DNA of 64,000 bases, taken from positions 620,001 through 684,000 of the forward strand of contig OZ025786.1 of assembly GCA_964019425.1 (NCBI GenBank). The letters are read 5' to 3'. The notes below the pieces were generated by a model that had not been told where the DNA came from, did not search any database, and saw only the letters and a program-made list of their open reading frames with translations. Shown here in pieces: positions 33,894 through 43,237 of this stretch. Position 1 is the stretch's first letter. Each line of letters starts with the position of its first letter. Made by a program: the position numbers and the translations under genes. Origin of the DNA: Flectonema sp. DT1601 (Eukaryota > Euglenozoa > Diplonemea > Diplonemida > Diplonemidae).

Positions 33894-34139
33894 TTTTATG
33901 GGGGGGTACCTTTTCTCTTTTTAAAAAACAGCAAAATTTTGGGGGTTCTTACGGTGGTGTAAGGGTTAATGATCAAGATGTAAAGTACCCATAGTTGACC
34001 AATAGTAACTGGATACACATCTTAGGTGTGTTGCGCCGGGCGCAAATTTGCTTGCGTATATTTGCACCTGTACCCTGCTCACAAACGGGTTGTCGGAAGC
34101 TTCAACCTGCAAACCCCGCAAGGTACAGAGTGATGGGGC

Positions 34140-34414
34140 TAACTGTTCGAGTTTGTACATAAAATACAAATGTATTGTATCATAAAACAACATAACGATT
34201 AGTTCTGAGATACAGTGACTAAAGGTAATGTTAGTAGGTATACACTCTGCGATTGACGTTATAATAAATGTTTCTAACTTAGCTGCATGCACATGTCTTT
34301 TTCCGTGTTGTTACCCAGTGCAGTACGGAATCGAGTTATTTGATTTTGAATTAATCGTGGAGCCCTGGGAAACCAAAACCAGTATAATGTAATACGGCAG
34401 GGTGTAGGTTTCAC
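34140..34414 (-). repeat. Right long terminal inverted repeat
   Basis: Inverted partner of 25929-26212. It begins inside the element with TAACTGTTCGAGTTTGTACA and ends near GGTGTAGGTTTCAC at about 34,414. Confidence 0.8.
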
Positions 34415-34848
34415 CGGGGGGGTTTCTGCACCGCCTCATATGACATCAAGAACCAAATCCAAGTAGACCACCTTCCGCGAGCACCAGTATAGAATCGACC
34501 CCACCCTTGTACTTACATGGTACATTTTCCCCCTTTGTCAAAAAACAAAAACTCGAAAGGCACCCTATATTGCTGTTGACATTCACCTCTCTCTCTCTCC
34601 CCATCAGTAGGGTACGTTAGGAATACTTTACATCATATCATTTGTTTGTACACACTATAGTGTAATAATTACCGTAATTATAAATATCATGGTGTATAAA
34701 AGTCTCCTAATCTCCAAAAAATGGCCAAATCCACCATCTTTATTATATCCAAAGTTTTTTTTAGTACAATCATTCACAGAAAACACTTAGCAAAATTCGG
34801 ATTCCAGAAAAAAAAAAATTTTTTTTTGACTTTCTGATACTAAATTGG
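34415..34848. other. Spacer between right TIR and protease ORF, with 40-bp direct repeat
   Basis: No gene is seen. It holds a CT microsatellite near 34,588-34,600 and, at 34614-34653, the first copy of a 40-bp repeat (ACGTTAGGAATACTTTACAT...) whose second copy is at 38546-38585. Confidence 0.7.
34614..34653 (+). repeat. 40-bp direct repeat, left copy
   Basis: One mismatch (C/A) to 38546-38585 in the same orientation. Similarity stops on both sides. The two copies bracket the protease and LRR genes. Confidence 0.85.
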
Positions 34849-35658
34849 TTAAAGTTCTACAGGCTGGTCTTGTGTACAAAGGCTGTTAGGATTAGTCTCG
34901 GTCCAGAATCGAAACGATTGTTGCCTCGTCTGTAGAAGTGCATTCACCTCTGCATACCAACCTGGTGGGATTGATAACCATGTCTTGAACATGTCTTGAA
35001 TGTTGAGGTTGCTTCCAGATACATAAATGTGGTTCATATTTAGAGCCCAGAAAAGGACAACATTTCCACAAATAACGTTGTTGGTAGCTGGTTGCACACC
35101 AGTCTTAATAAATGAGATGTCAAAATTACTAAAAGCAAAACGGGGTGCAGCTTCGGTAGTCAGTCTAGAAGGATCAACTACAACTAAGGAGTTCCCTTCC
35201 CCAAACGTTGTAACAGCCAGTAGCCAGTGTGACGGACCCTTCCGCGCTTTGAAGTTTCTGTCAGCTTTTGCTTTGATTATTTTCAACGTTTCCTCCCGCT
35301 TGTGCATCTGCTCTGTCAGCCACTCTCCAAAGAAAGCTTGGTGCTTCTTTTGAAGTTGGCCATGACAGTTAGATCCAGCGGCCGGAGATGAGAAGTCCAT
35401 CCGCCTTGCACCAGTTATAACCGTGATATTTGCTTCTTCAAATCGACGAAGGACTTCCTCAGTTATCTGCCCCCCTAAACTGGTCATATACTGCGAGGTC
35501 AGGGTGATCCGATTGGAGTGTTTTTTAGTTACAGTGTTTAGATCCGATTGGAGCGTTTCCTCATCAGTGGTTAAGATGGTTGGTCTCCCAGATTTCACCT
35601 GCCCTTCTAGTGGTTCTCCCTTCGTCTTCCTCTTTTGTTCCTCAACAAAGAGCTTCAT
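34849..35658 (-). CDS. C48/adenain-like cysteine protease ORF
   Basis: The ORF is 269 residues from a true ATG at 35658; an in-frame stop lies upstream. The C-terminal half has the order of motifs of Ulp1/adenain-type (C48-like) cysteine proteases: PSHWLLAVTTF with the candidate catalytic His near residue 143, VVVDPSRL with the acidic residue near 159, and TGVQPATNNVICGNVVLFWA with the oxyanion Gln and catalytic Cys. The N-terminal half is charged and helical (RRFEEANITVITG, KKHQAFFGEWLTEQMHKREE) and unrecognised. Such proteases act as SUMO/ubiquitin-like isopeptidases in cells, and are also carried by MULEs and by Polinton-like elements. The frame is intact. It lies just outside the right TIR and 5 bases from the LRR frame. 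The family call is by motif only. Confidence 0.5.
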   Translation of the reverse strand: MKLFVEEQKRKTKGEPLEGQVKSGRPTILTTDEETLQSDLNTVTKKHSNRITLTSQYMTSLGGQITEEVLRRFEEANITVITGARRMDFSSPAAGSNCHGQLQKKHQAFFGEWLTEQMHKREETLKIIKAKADRNFKARKGPSHWLLAVTTFGEGNSLVVVDPSRLTTEAAPRFAFSNFDISFIKTGVQPATNNVICGNVVLFWALNMNHIYVSGSNLNIQDMFKTWLSIPPGWYAEVNALLQTRQQSFRFWTETNPNSLCTQDQPVEL

Positions 35659-35662
35659 TGCC

Positions 35663-38365
35663 CTACCTGCACTGTTGATCTCTTCTTATGGTCGGTGTTG
35701 AAGCATGTAATCGCCCTTGACACATTGGTGGTTCAGATAGCAGGCGCGATTTCAAAGCAGAAGCATCAACTGACACTAAGGAATCACATCCAGCGAGGAA
35801 ATTGTTCCCAATACTTTTCACATTACCCAAACCAGACATATTGGAAATGTCTTTCAGAGACTCACACCGACCTAAGAAATTATCATTTATAACAGTTATT
35901 TTATCAAAACTACGCAAATCAACGGACTCTAATTTCTCGCAATCCATCAGGAATCCATCGTCGATTGACGTCATACTCTTCAGAGAGGCAGCATCAACTG
36001 AAACCAAGGACTCACATCCAGCGAGGAAATGATTTCCAATACTTTTCACATTACTCAAACCAGACATGTTGGAAATGTCTTTCAGAGACTTACAGTTATA
36101 TAAGAAATTTTCATTTATGACGGTTATTTTATCAAAACCACACAAATCAACGGACTCTAATTTCTCGCAATCCATCAGGAATCCATCGTCGATTGACGTC
36201 ACACTCTTCAAAGCGGAAGCATCAACTGAAACCAAGGACTCACATCCAGCGAGGAAATAATTTCCAATACTTTTCACATTACTCAAACCAGACATGTTGG
36301 AAATGTCTTTCAGAGACTCACACTTATATAAGAAATCATCACTTATAACGGTTATTTTATCAAAACTACGCAAATCAACGGACTCTAATTTTAGGCAAGA
36401 GTTCAAAAATCCTTTGTCGATTGCTGTCACACTCTTCAAAGCGGAAGCATCAACTGAAACCAAGGAATCACATCCAGCGAGGAAATGATTTCCAATACTT
36501 TTCACATTACTCAAACCAGACATGTTGGAAATGTCTTTCAGAGACTCACACCCACATAAGAAGCCAACACTTATAACGGTTATTTTATCAAAACTACGCA
36601 AATCAACGGACTCTAATTTTAGGCAAAAGTTCAAAAATCCTTCGTCGATTGCTGTCACACTCTTCAAAGCGGAAGCATCAACTGAAACCAAGGACTCACA
36701 TCCAGCGAGGAAATAATTTCCAATACTTTTCACATTACTCAAACCAGACATGTTGGAAATGTCTTTCAGAGACTTACAGTTATATAAGAAATCATCACTT
36801 ATAACGGTTATTTTATCAAAACTACGCAAATCAACGGACTCTAATTTTAGGCAAAAGTTCAAAAATCCTTTGTCGATTGCTGTCACACTCTTCAAAGCGG
36901 AAGCATCAACTGAAACCAAGGACTCACATCCAGCGAGGAAATGATTTCCAATACTTTTCACATTACTCAAACCAGACATGTTGGAAATGTCTTTCAGAGA
37001 CTCACACTTATATAAGAAATCATCACTTATAACGGTTATTTTATCAAAACTACGCAAATCAACGGACTCTAATTTTAGGCAAAAGTTCAAAAATCCTTTG
37101 TCGATTGCTGTCACACTCTTCAAAGCGGAAGCATCAACTGAAACCAAGGACTCACATCTAGCGAGGAAATAATTTCCAATACTTTTCACATTACTCAAAC
37201 CAGACATGTTGGAAATGTCTTTCAGAGACTTACAGTTATATAAGAAATTATCACCTATGACGGTTACTTTATCAAAACTACACAAATCAACGGACTCTAA
37301 TTTTTCGCAATTCTCCATAAATCCGTTGGCACTTTTAAAAAAGAAATATTCATTTATCGTCGTCAAGTTGTTAAGACCAGACAGGTCAACAACTTCCAAG
37401 GACTCGCAGCTGCTTAGAAAACCGCCTCCGATAGTTGTGACGTTCTTAAAACCAGAGAAGTCTACAGAGATTAGGGAATAAGAATCGCGAAGGAAATCAT
37501 TCCCAATAGATGAATACTTCTCACAATTAGTAAAAGACAAGTGTCGAATTGACGAAGGGAACTTGTCAATACTCAGAGTCTTCCCCTTGTACCATTTACT
37601 TGAAATATCAAGAACGCATTGCACATGCGGATTTATCTCAAAGAATGATGAGACTAACGAATTGATTCTTTCATTAGACAAGTCACTTCTAGTTAAGGTG
37701 ATAGAATCTGAAAACTTGAACGTTCGTTTTCTTTGAAGACTTTCATTTGAATTCCGCAGAAGCTTCCGCAGCACCTTATCCTTCCAATGGTACCCATCAA
37801 TGAAGTCCTCCAACAGCTCGATCTTTGACTCTGAGAGATTATTCCAATCGAGTGTGAGTATGAGATCAAACTTCAGATCCTCGCTGACCCCAGACTCGTC
37901 TTCGCCGAAAGACTTCATCGCATCCTCCAGGTTTTTATAAAACTGATCCTCGCTGTACAAATAGGGGAAAACCGGAGAAGAGAATGCCTTCACGAGATCG
38001 TTCGCCAGGTACTCAATTTCAAAGATGTCCATGTCGGGAGCCAGCGTCAGGGCGCCCAACATCATCGCCGTGGCTTCCCTCAGCTCCACGCACTTGAGAA
38101 GACTACCCAACTGATGAAGATTCTTATAAACAGAGATGGATGATGAACTGTTACTGAAATTAATACCCTTCATTGTCGGTATCGATGACTCCACAACCAC
38201 AGCAAACCCTTCCAACACCTTCCTTCTGGAGTCCTCCATTTGTAGTCTCAGCTCATCATTTCCGAATTCCCTAATCAGGTCCACCATCTTATTCATTTCC
38301 GCAGCTGTGGTCTTCATGGATCGCTGTTGAGCTTCAGCAAGCGACTGAACCTCCTCGTCATTCAT
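35663..38365 (-). CDS. BspA-type leucine-rich-repeat protein, 3' end replaced
   Basis: The ORF is 900 residues from ATG 38365 (MNDEEVQSLAEAQQ); a TTG ten codons upstream is not needed. Residues 1 to about 265 are helical and unrecognised. The rest is made of LRR_5/BspA-like repeats of about 25 residues with the pattern ..I...FL..C.SL..VD.S.L..V..I. In the C-terminal two-thirds these form a 76-residue higher-order unit (SGLSNVKSIGNYFLAGCESL, then DASALKSVTAIDKGFLNFC, then ESVDLRSFDKITVISDDFLY) repeated about seven times with very few changes. The array breaks off at ALKS near 35,750 and continues for about 27 unrelated residues to TAG. The true end of the gene therefore seems to have been replaced by foreign DNA. 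No signal peptide is visible. Binding or surface recognition is the usual guess for such proteins. Confidence 0.8.
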   Translation of the reverse strand: MNDEEVQSLAEAQQRSMKTTAAEMNKMVDLIREFGNDELRLQMEDSRRKVLEGFAVVVESSIPTMKGINFSNSSSSISVYKNLHQLGSLLKCVELREATAMMLGALTLAPDMDIFEIEYLANDLVKAFSSPVFPYLYSEDQFYKNLEDAMKSFGEDESGVSEDLKFDLILTLDWNNLSESKIELLEDFIDGYHWKDKVLRKLLRNSNESLQRKRTFKFSDSITLTRSDLSNERINSLVSSFFEINPHVQCVLDISSKWYKGKTLSIDKFPSSIRHLSFTNCEKYSSIGNDFLRDSYSLISVDFSGFKNVTTIGGGFLSSCESLEVVDLSGLNNLTTINEYFFFKSANGFMENCEKLESVDLCSFDKVTVIGDNFLYNCKSLKDISNMSGLSNVKSIGNYFLARCESLVSVDASALKSVTAIDKGFLNFCLKLESVDLRSFDKITVISDDFLYKCESLKDISNMSGLSNVKSIGNHFLAGCESLVSVDASALKSVTAIDKGFLNFCLKLESVDLRSFDKITVISDDFLYNCKSLKDISNMSGLSNVKSIGNYFLAGCESLVSVDASALKSVTAIDEGFLNFCLKLESVDLRSFDKITVISVGFLCGCESLKDISNMSGLSNVKSIGNHFLAGCDSLVSVDASALKSVTAIDKGFLNSCLKLESVDLRSFDKITVISDDFLYKCESLKDISNMSGLSNVKSIGNYFLAGCESLVSVDASALKSVTSIDDGFLMDCEKLESVDLCGFDKITVINENFLYNCKSLKDISNMSGLSNVKSIGNHFLAGCESLVSVDAASLKSMTSIDDGFLMDCEKLESVDLRSFDKITVINDNFLGRCESLKDISNMSGLGNVKSIGNNFLAGCDSLVSVDASALKSRLLSEPPMCQGRLHASTPTIRRDQQCR
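35760..37320 (-). repeat. 228-bp tandem repeats inside the LRR gene, about seven copies
   Basis: The marker GGAAATGTCTTTCAGAGACT recurs (last base varying) at about 35,841, 36,069, 36,297, 36,525, 36,753, 36,981 and 37,209, exactly 228 bp apart. Neighbouring units differ at only a handful of positions, including third codon positions, which points to recent unequal crossing-over or gene conversion. Confidence 0.93.
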
Positions 38366-39341
38366 TATCTTCGCGTGGTGTTCTGTTGTGAACAATAAAA
38401 TAATTAACTCTTGAACATAAACTGTAGTTATAAAATACTATTTGACCTTTTGTTTGTCCACGAAACCGAGAACCGACTTCAACTAAGAAAGCAAAAGAAG
38501 GTTTACGTCATCATGATAGTCAGAATATCAGAGTACTATTTACGAACGTTAGGAATACTTTACATAATATCATTTGTTTGTACACGTTCAAAAAAGAATT
38601 TGTTTCCCAAAAAGGGGATGAATGCACACAAGAGCGTCACCGACTACTAAGTTCTCGTATCTGACAATTTTCATTTTTGTTTGCAACTCTCACTGTTTTA
38701 GATTATGAAAACATTAATTTACAGAAATAAACCATCTTACTCATTAAGTACCATTGAAGTTCCAAACATGACATAACGTATAAAGAACAAGACACAAATA
38801 TTAACACTGGTCAACACATGCTCCCTTTAGTGTTGTGTAGGTGGGAAAGTCATTCTCGAACCGTTCTACTGCAGTGTATGTCCTCAACTCCTATTGTTAG
38901 GAAAAGAAATGAAATGTAAAGCAGACGCACATTGACGATTCCCCGACTCCATGAGCGTCAAATCCAATTTAGTTGCCCCATCAATCCTGTAAAGTGAACG
39001 TAACTACCTACAGAACTACGACTCGTCTTCTACTTAAAGTGGACTAAAACCCTGTCGACTTTTGTTTGTTTCTCAAAAAAATAAGAAAAGAGAGTGCCTG
39101 AGGGGATTTTAAGAAGGTTGGTTACCCCAATAACATCCCATTAATAAATATTAGAGCACAAGGCAAAATCACCAACGCACTGCATAGTGCGCTAATCTAA
39201 AAGCCAGGTGCAAACTGGAAAAGTTGTTCACCAGTAGCCGCTAAGCGTACACTAAGTAAACGAACGGATTTTGAAGACAAAGAACTTTCTGAATGGTAGC
39301 AACTACTGCTGGTTAAATCCTTCAGCCGACAGAACATCTGC
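38366..39341. other. Intergenic, contains the right 40-bp repeat
   Basis: Upstream region of the LRR gene and downstream of COG5. No gene is seen apart from the 40-bp repeat at 38546-38585. Confidence 0.6.
38546..38585 (+). repeat. 40-bp direct repeat, right copy
   Basis: Partner of 34614-34653, 3.93 kb away, same orientation, one mismatch. It lies about 180 bp upstream of the LRR start codon. Confidence 0.85.
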
Positions 39342-42122
39342 TTAAGACTTTATTTGAATCCTTTTTTGATTCCACGCCTGTCCGCATTCCCAAATCAACT
39401 TTTCATCATCTCCAGTCGCACGCGGTCCCCATTCTTTCAGTAGGTTCCAACCAGTTTGTTCTGCTTCTTGAGTTCCGTCGCACAAGTAGGCGACGTATTC
39501 CGCAGGTGACTTAGAGAGGAGTGAGAAGATAGGTTTTGAAGAAGGGATGCGACACAGAATACAATGCAGTAATGTTATCGACGATAGCGCGTTAAGTTCC
39601 ATTTGAACAGGTGACAAGCGACCTGTTTGTGTTAGTGCCGCATGAAGGTCGGAAGTTTTCAGTGAAAGGACAGTCGCAACAGCCTTCAATGTTTTTAACG
39701 ACTTGCTTATCTTAGTTGGTTGTATTTGTGGGTTGTTGTCCAACACTATTTGAACAAGCCCACCGATGTGAGCAGCGATCTCTGTTTGTTGGGAATGCTG
39801 AATGAATGAAATATTCAAAAGAGAAGCTCTCTTAACAATCACATCCACAATATTTGATATCAACATCCTGAAGCGATCTTCTAATACAGCACTTTGTGTC
39901 GGGCTGTACAGCACCAACAAGTTGGTTGTAATTTGTGACCAGCGATCGCTTGTACTTGCGACTGCTGTTTTAACATCTTCCACACCAGCAGTTTCCGACA
40001 AAGCCATGATCGGTCCCGTTAAGTGTTGCTCACATGAGTGAAAGACTTCATTTACAATACCGTCCGCCATTTCCTCCATTTCGGAAATGGTCTTAAGCAG
40101 CTTTGCAAGTCCAGGTTGCATATCCTTTGATCCGATAGTTGAGACCAGATGTCTCAAGTCCTGATTGCCTCTGATCAGAGCGAGTGCAATAACTGAATTA
40201 AACAGCTGATTGTTCGTAGCAGCCTGTGAAACCTGTTTTTGGAAAATATTAATTGCCTTTCCGACAAAATTCTGCAATCAAGGAAATATTTCATACCTGA
40301 CTACATGAGGTGTCATTTATCTTTTCCTCCCACATTTGATGTACCCAATTCTGAACTACGTTGTTTACCTGAAATTGTTTGTTGTTTGACGACGTATAAA
40401 ATACTTTTATTTTTATAAGAACAGTGAACCAGCAAACATACTAACTCGCACATGGCCGCCAGAAGACTTTGTTGTTGCTCAGAACGTATTTGAGAAAACT
40501 CGTGTCCAATCGCCGCGATAAGGGGGCTGATGTCAATCTGTGCTGCAGCAACTGCTGCTTGCAGTGCTGCTGTTAATGACCTGATTGTTTTTTAATACCA
40601 AACTATTTTTGTAACCACAATATGATACACGCAAAGACTGCATACCTACTACGACCAGTCTTACCAGACTCTGGGGCAACAGAAGATGTCCCGAAGGAAC
40701 TATCCTTCGGTTGCATTGAGTAAAGCCTTTGAAGAATTATTTTAACTTTTTCAGACAACCGATCCCGAACCGACTTCATGTATCTCAGGTGTGGTTCAGA
40801 AAGACAAGTTTCCAGCCAAGACTTTGGGTCAGCCTGAGAAGCATCAGACGCCCCTTCCGAAGATGGGAAGTGCTCTAACGCACTTTGAACAAAAATACAA
40901 AAAGCGTTATGCAGCCTTGGATATTCATTTATAACTAATGGAAACCTTTTTACTATTTTTGGTACCCTTTCACCAATCATGACAGAGACAGGTTTCCATA
41001 CTTCTTCAATAAAGACACAACCAGAGTTTTCCGTCTCCAATAATTGTATAAATGACTCTTGCGTCACAGGATCTTTTGTATTTGATAATACTTTCACTAG
41101 TTGAGAAAGTTTAGAAATGTGTTGGAGGATGAGTTGAAAAGTGGAGTCAATCTTTCCAAACAAAACTGTTTTGACCTTCCCAGCCTGTTCTTGTTCATTA
41201 GTGATACCAGAGCCAGCAACTATCGAAAGAACATCCAGTTCTTGTGCAACTACTTTTCGTAACTCCTGTGCGTGGTCGGAGAGTACTTTCTTTACTACTT
41301 TCCCCATCAGATCAAAGTTGTAAAAAGCTTGTACTGCAGTTCTTATTTCAGCCTGATTAGTATTTGTGAGTCCTCTCTTTAGTAATTCATGCGATCGATG
41401 TTTTACATTTTCCATCGACTTTCGAATCCACTCGGTCTCGCAGTCAACTACTTCTATCCCCTTTAAAGTCTGTCCCTTATCCTGAAGGATTATTTCGATG
41501 TCCCGCAGGGTCTTCGCTTCGTTTGGGAGCTCCAAGTTCGGTAGATTAGCATTTTCGTTTGAAAGCCTTTCTTGCGCTGTTGGATTTGTTTGTGTGATCA
41601 CTGGAGGCAACACCACTCCATGACAAAGTAAGTAAGTATTTCATACCATTTCTGACCTTCGCAACCAGAGCCAAAAACTTCGACAGTTTTCTAAGAACTT
41701 CTGCAGCCCCCCAAACATTGTGGAGTTCCTGAACTTTACTTTGAACCTGTTCGTAAGGTTCCTGAAGTAAATGTTTTATTCTATTCACTGACTGGCTGAG
41801 GTGGCTACCAGAACTTTTAATTACTTCCATCTTACGTTCGATGTCCTGAACTACTCGAACCTGGTTGGGTAGTTAATAATTAGAAGGTACCAATTGAAGT
41901 GATAGCAGATGTTCATCTGATCATTTGTTTTGATTATTAAATATCACAAACCTGTTCTTTTAGTTTCGGAAAGTTATCAGCAACTTCTTTCTGAAGCTTT
42001 CTATCCAACGAGGTGGTGGCATCTTTCAAACGAGCTCTCTCACCTTCGTAGTTGTGACTTTGTAATGTAGTCTTCAAGTAGCTGTGGACATCGAAATTCT
42101 CGTCGTGGAAATTCGCCGCCAT
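39342..42122 (-). CDS. COG5: COG5, conserved oligomeric Golgi complex subunit 5
   Basis: There are six exons on the minus strand: 42122-41952, 41860-41647, 41576-40646, 40580-40442, 40368-40297 and 40271-39342. All have GT-AG borders and frames that close exactly, giving 818 residues against 839 in human COG5. The N-terminus FDVHSYLKTTLQS and the block LKGIEVVDCETEWIRKSMEN, with HELLKRGLTNTNQAEIRTAV, match the conserved COG5 region around human GIEVIE and LLEQGLETQN. The protein is helical throughout, as expected for a CATCHR-type tethering subunit. It acts with COG6, COG7 and COG8 in lobe B of the COG tether for retrograde vesicles at the Golgi. The introns are 64-91 nt except for the 25-base intron between exons five and six, which is unusually short, so that junction should be treated with care. 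Confidence 0.9.
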
Positions 42123-42373
42123 ATTTATGTTTCCTGCATTTGGAAATGATGAAAATAAAGTTATCTTCAGCTTCAGTCTGCGATGCCAACTGTTACAAAT
42201 ATAAAATCTGTAAAGTAAGTAGATCGATAAGGATACTTTGAAACATCTCTCACGAGATTCAACTTCTCAACAAAGAAGTCCTTCGAGTTGTAATCAAAAT
42301 ATTATTGAAAGAGAGAAGGTCAATGCGTTTCTCACATCTGACGGAAAGAGAATATCAACGCCATGTGAGTTCC

Positions 42374-43237
42374 TTACCATCTCCTGACGGTATATATTTC
42401 AAGAAGTGCATCATCTTCATTTCGTTTGCTGTCATGTCGAAGCAGCGAATCGACGTCTTCCCCATCAGAGGTGATTCCCAACTGTGAGGCTTTTTGTTCA
42501 CTTCTTCCCATTGAAGATGTTCCAACCTGCGCTTCGTAGAGTTTCGTATCCGCTTTTATAAATCGCCTGAGGACACACCAGTAAAGCAGTATTATCAATG
42601 GCATTGACATTACAACTGTTATAGCAAGAGGTGCCATCGCCCAGCCAATGCGAGTAGACGGCCTCCACTTTCGGAGTTTGTGTTGGAACTCTCTTCTTTT
42701 AAAGTTCGGGTCTAGGAGAAACTCTCGAACATGCACAGCAAGCGCACTACTCGATTTAGAAATCTTATCCTTTTGTTCTTTCACAACAGTAAGCATAGTC
42801 GATGTTGAGTAAGACTGCTGCTGGGTATAAGCTTGTTTTGCCCTTATGGATCCTCGGTTTTTCCAATTTTTTCTAAATTTATGAATTTTGAAAGCTAATT
42901 TCGCGTACCTAGAAAGGTCTTTAACCCGAGCAATCCGTCTTTTGATTGGATTCGTTACCGGTCGGAATACAAATTCAGTTCCCCGCTTGAATTGCGACCA
43001 TTCTTTTTTTAAAGGTGAGGACTCTTCAAATTTTTGTACTTCCGCTGACCACATTTTGTCAAAAGTCCCAACCTCCTTACCCGCCTTACGAGCCGAGCGG
43101 TCTTTTCTCCAGGCGTCGTATCCTGTCTGTAGGAGTCTTGGGTTTGCAATAACGGCCCTTCCTCCCATCATGCCCTTTGAAAATCTTTGCTGCATGCGCG
43201 CATTCGCCATCGCCAGCCGTTGCTTCCAAGCTGACAT
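42374..43237 (-). CDS. Unknown basic protein with one membrane segment
   Basis: The ORF is 287 residues. The first 190 are very basic and helical (NARMQQRFSKGMMGGRAV, RKDRSARKAGKEVG, NPIKRRIARVKDLSRYAKL). A single strong hydrophobic segment follows near residues 200-222 (WAMAPLAITVVMSMPLIILL) and then an acidic tail of about 65 residues. There is no clear cleavable signal. A GTAAGG at the end of the frame could be a donor, but the next frame closes at once, so I keep the TAA at 42374. The basic amphipathic N-terminus and internal membrane segment would suit a mitochondrial or ER membrane protein, but no family is recognised. It sits 251 bp upstream of COG5 on the same strand. Confidence 0.7.
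   Translation of the reverse strand: MSAWKQRLAMANARMQQRFSKGMMGGRAVIANPRLLQTGYDAWRKDRSARKAGKEVGTFDKMWSAEVQKFEESSPLKKEWSQFKRGTEFVFRPVTNPIKRRIARVKDLSRYAKLAFKIHKFRKNWKNRGSIRAKQAYTQQQSYSTSTMLTVVKEQKDKISKSSSALAVHVREFLLDPNFKRREFQHKLRKWRPSTRIGWAMAPLAITVVMSMPLIILLYWCVLRRFIKADTKLYEAQVGTSSMGRSEQKASQLGITSDGEDVDSLLRHDSKRNEDDALLEIYTVRRW

Larger units (their letters stand above)
33022..34139. other. Non-coding right arm of the element
   Basis: AT-rich sequence with no gene. It contains the minisatellite at 33431-33630, the inverted TIR fragment at 33834-33893, and unremarkable DNA up to the right TIR. Confidence 0.6.
25929..34414. mobile_element. TIR-bounded composite element, MULE-like, 8.5 kb
   Basis: Imperfect inverted repeats of about 280 bp lie at 25929-26212 and 34140-34414. 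Long TIRs around a MULE-type transposase are typical of Mutator-like elements. Inside are a plus-strand ORF tract (26799-27640), the damaged transposase (27460-28865, minus), a very G+C-rich broken coding tract (28860-32576), a 135-bp direct duplication, internal TIR copies and a minisatellite. The interior differs sharply in base composition from the host genes, so the element looks nested or composite. I found no convincing 8-11-bp target-site duplication at the edges, and the exact outer ends are uncertain by about 15 bp. Confidence 0.65.

Noticed and set aside
35760-37320. CRISPR-like array
   Set aside because: Repeats are contiguous 228-bp coding units without spacers, in a eukaryotic gene.
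36066-37481. Six near-identical plus-strand frames of 64-91 codons every 228 bp
   Set aside because: They are antisense shadows of the tandem units in the LRR gene.
38366-38395. TTG start of the LRR protein
   Set aside because: A normal ATG follows ten codons later and a CACAACAG acceptor-like site lies between.
34614-38585. 40-bp direct repeats as LTRs
   Set aside because: Too short, no internal reverse transcriptase, and the block contains a host-like LRR gene.
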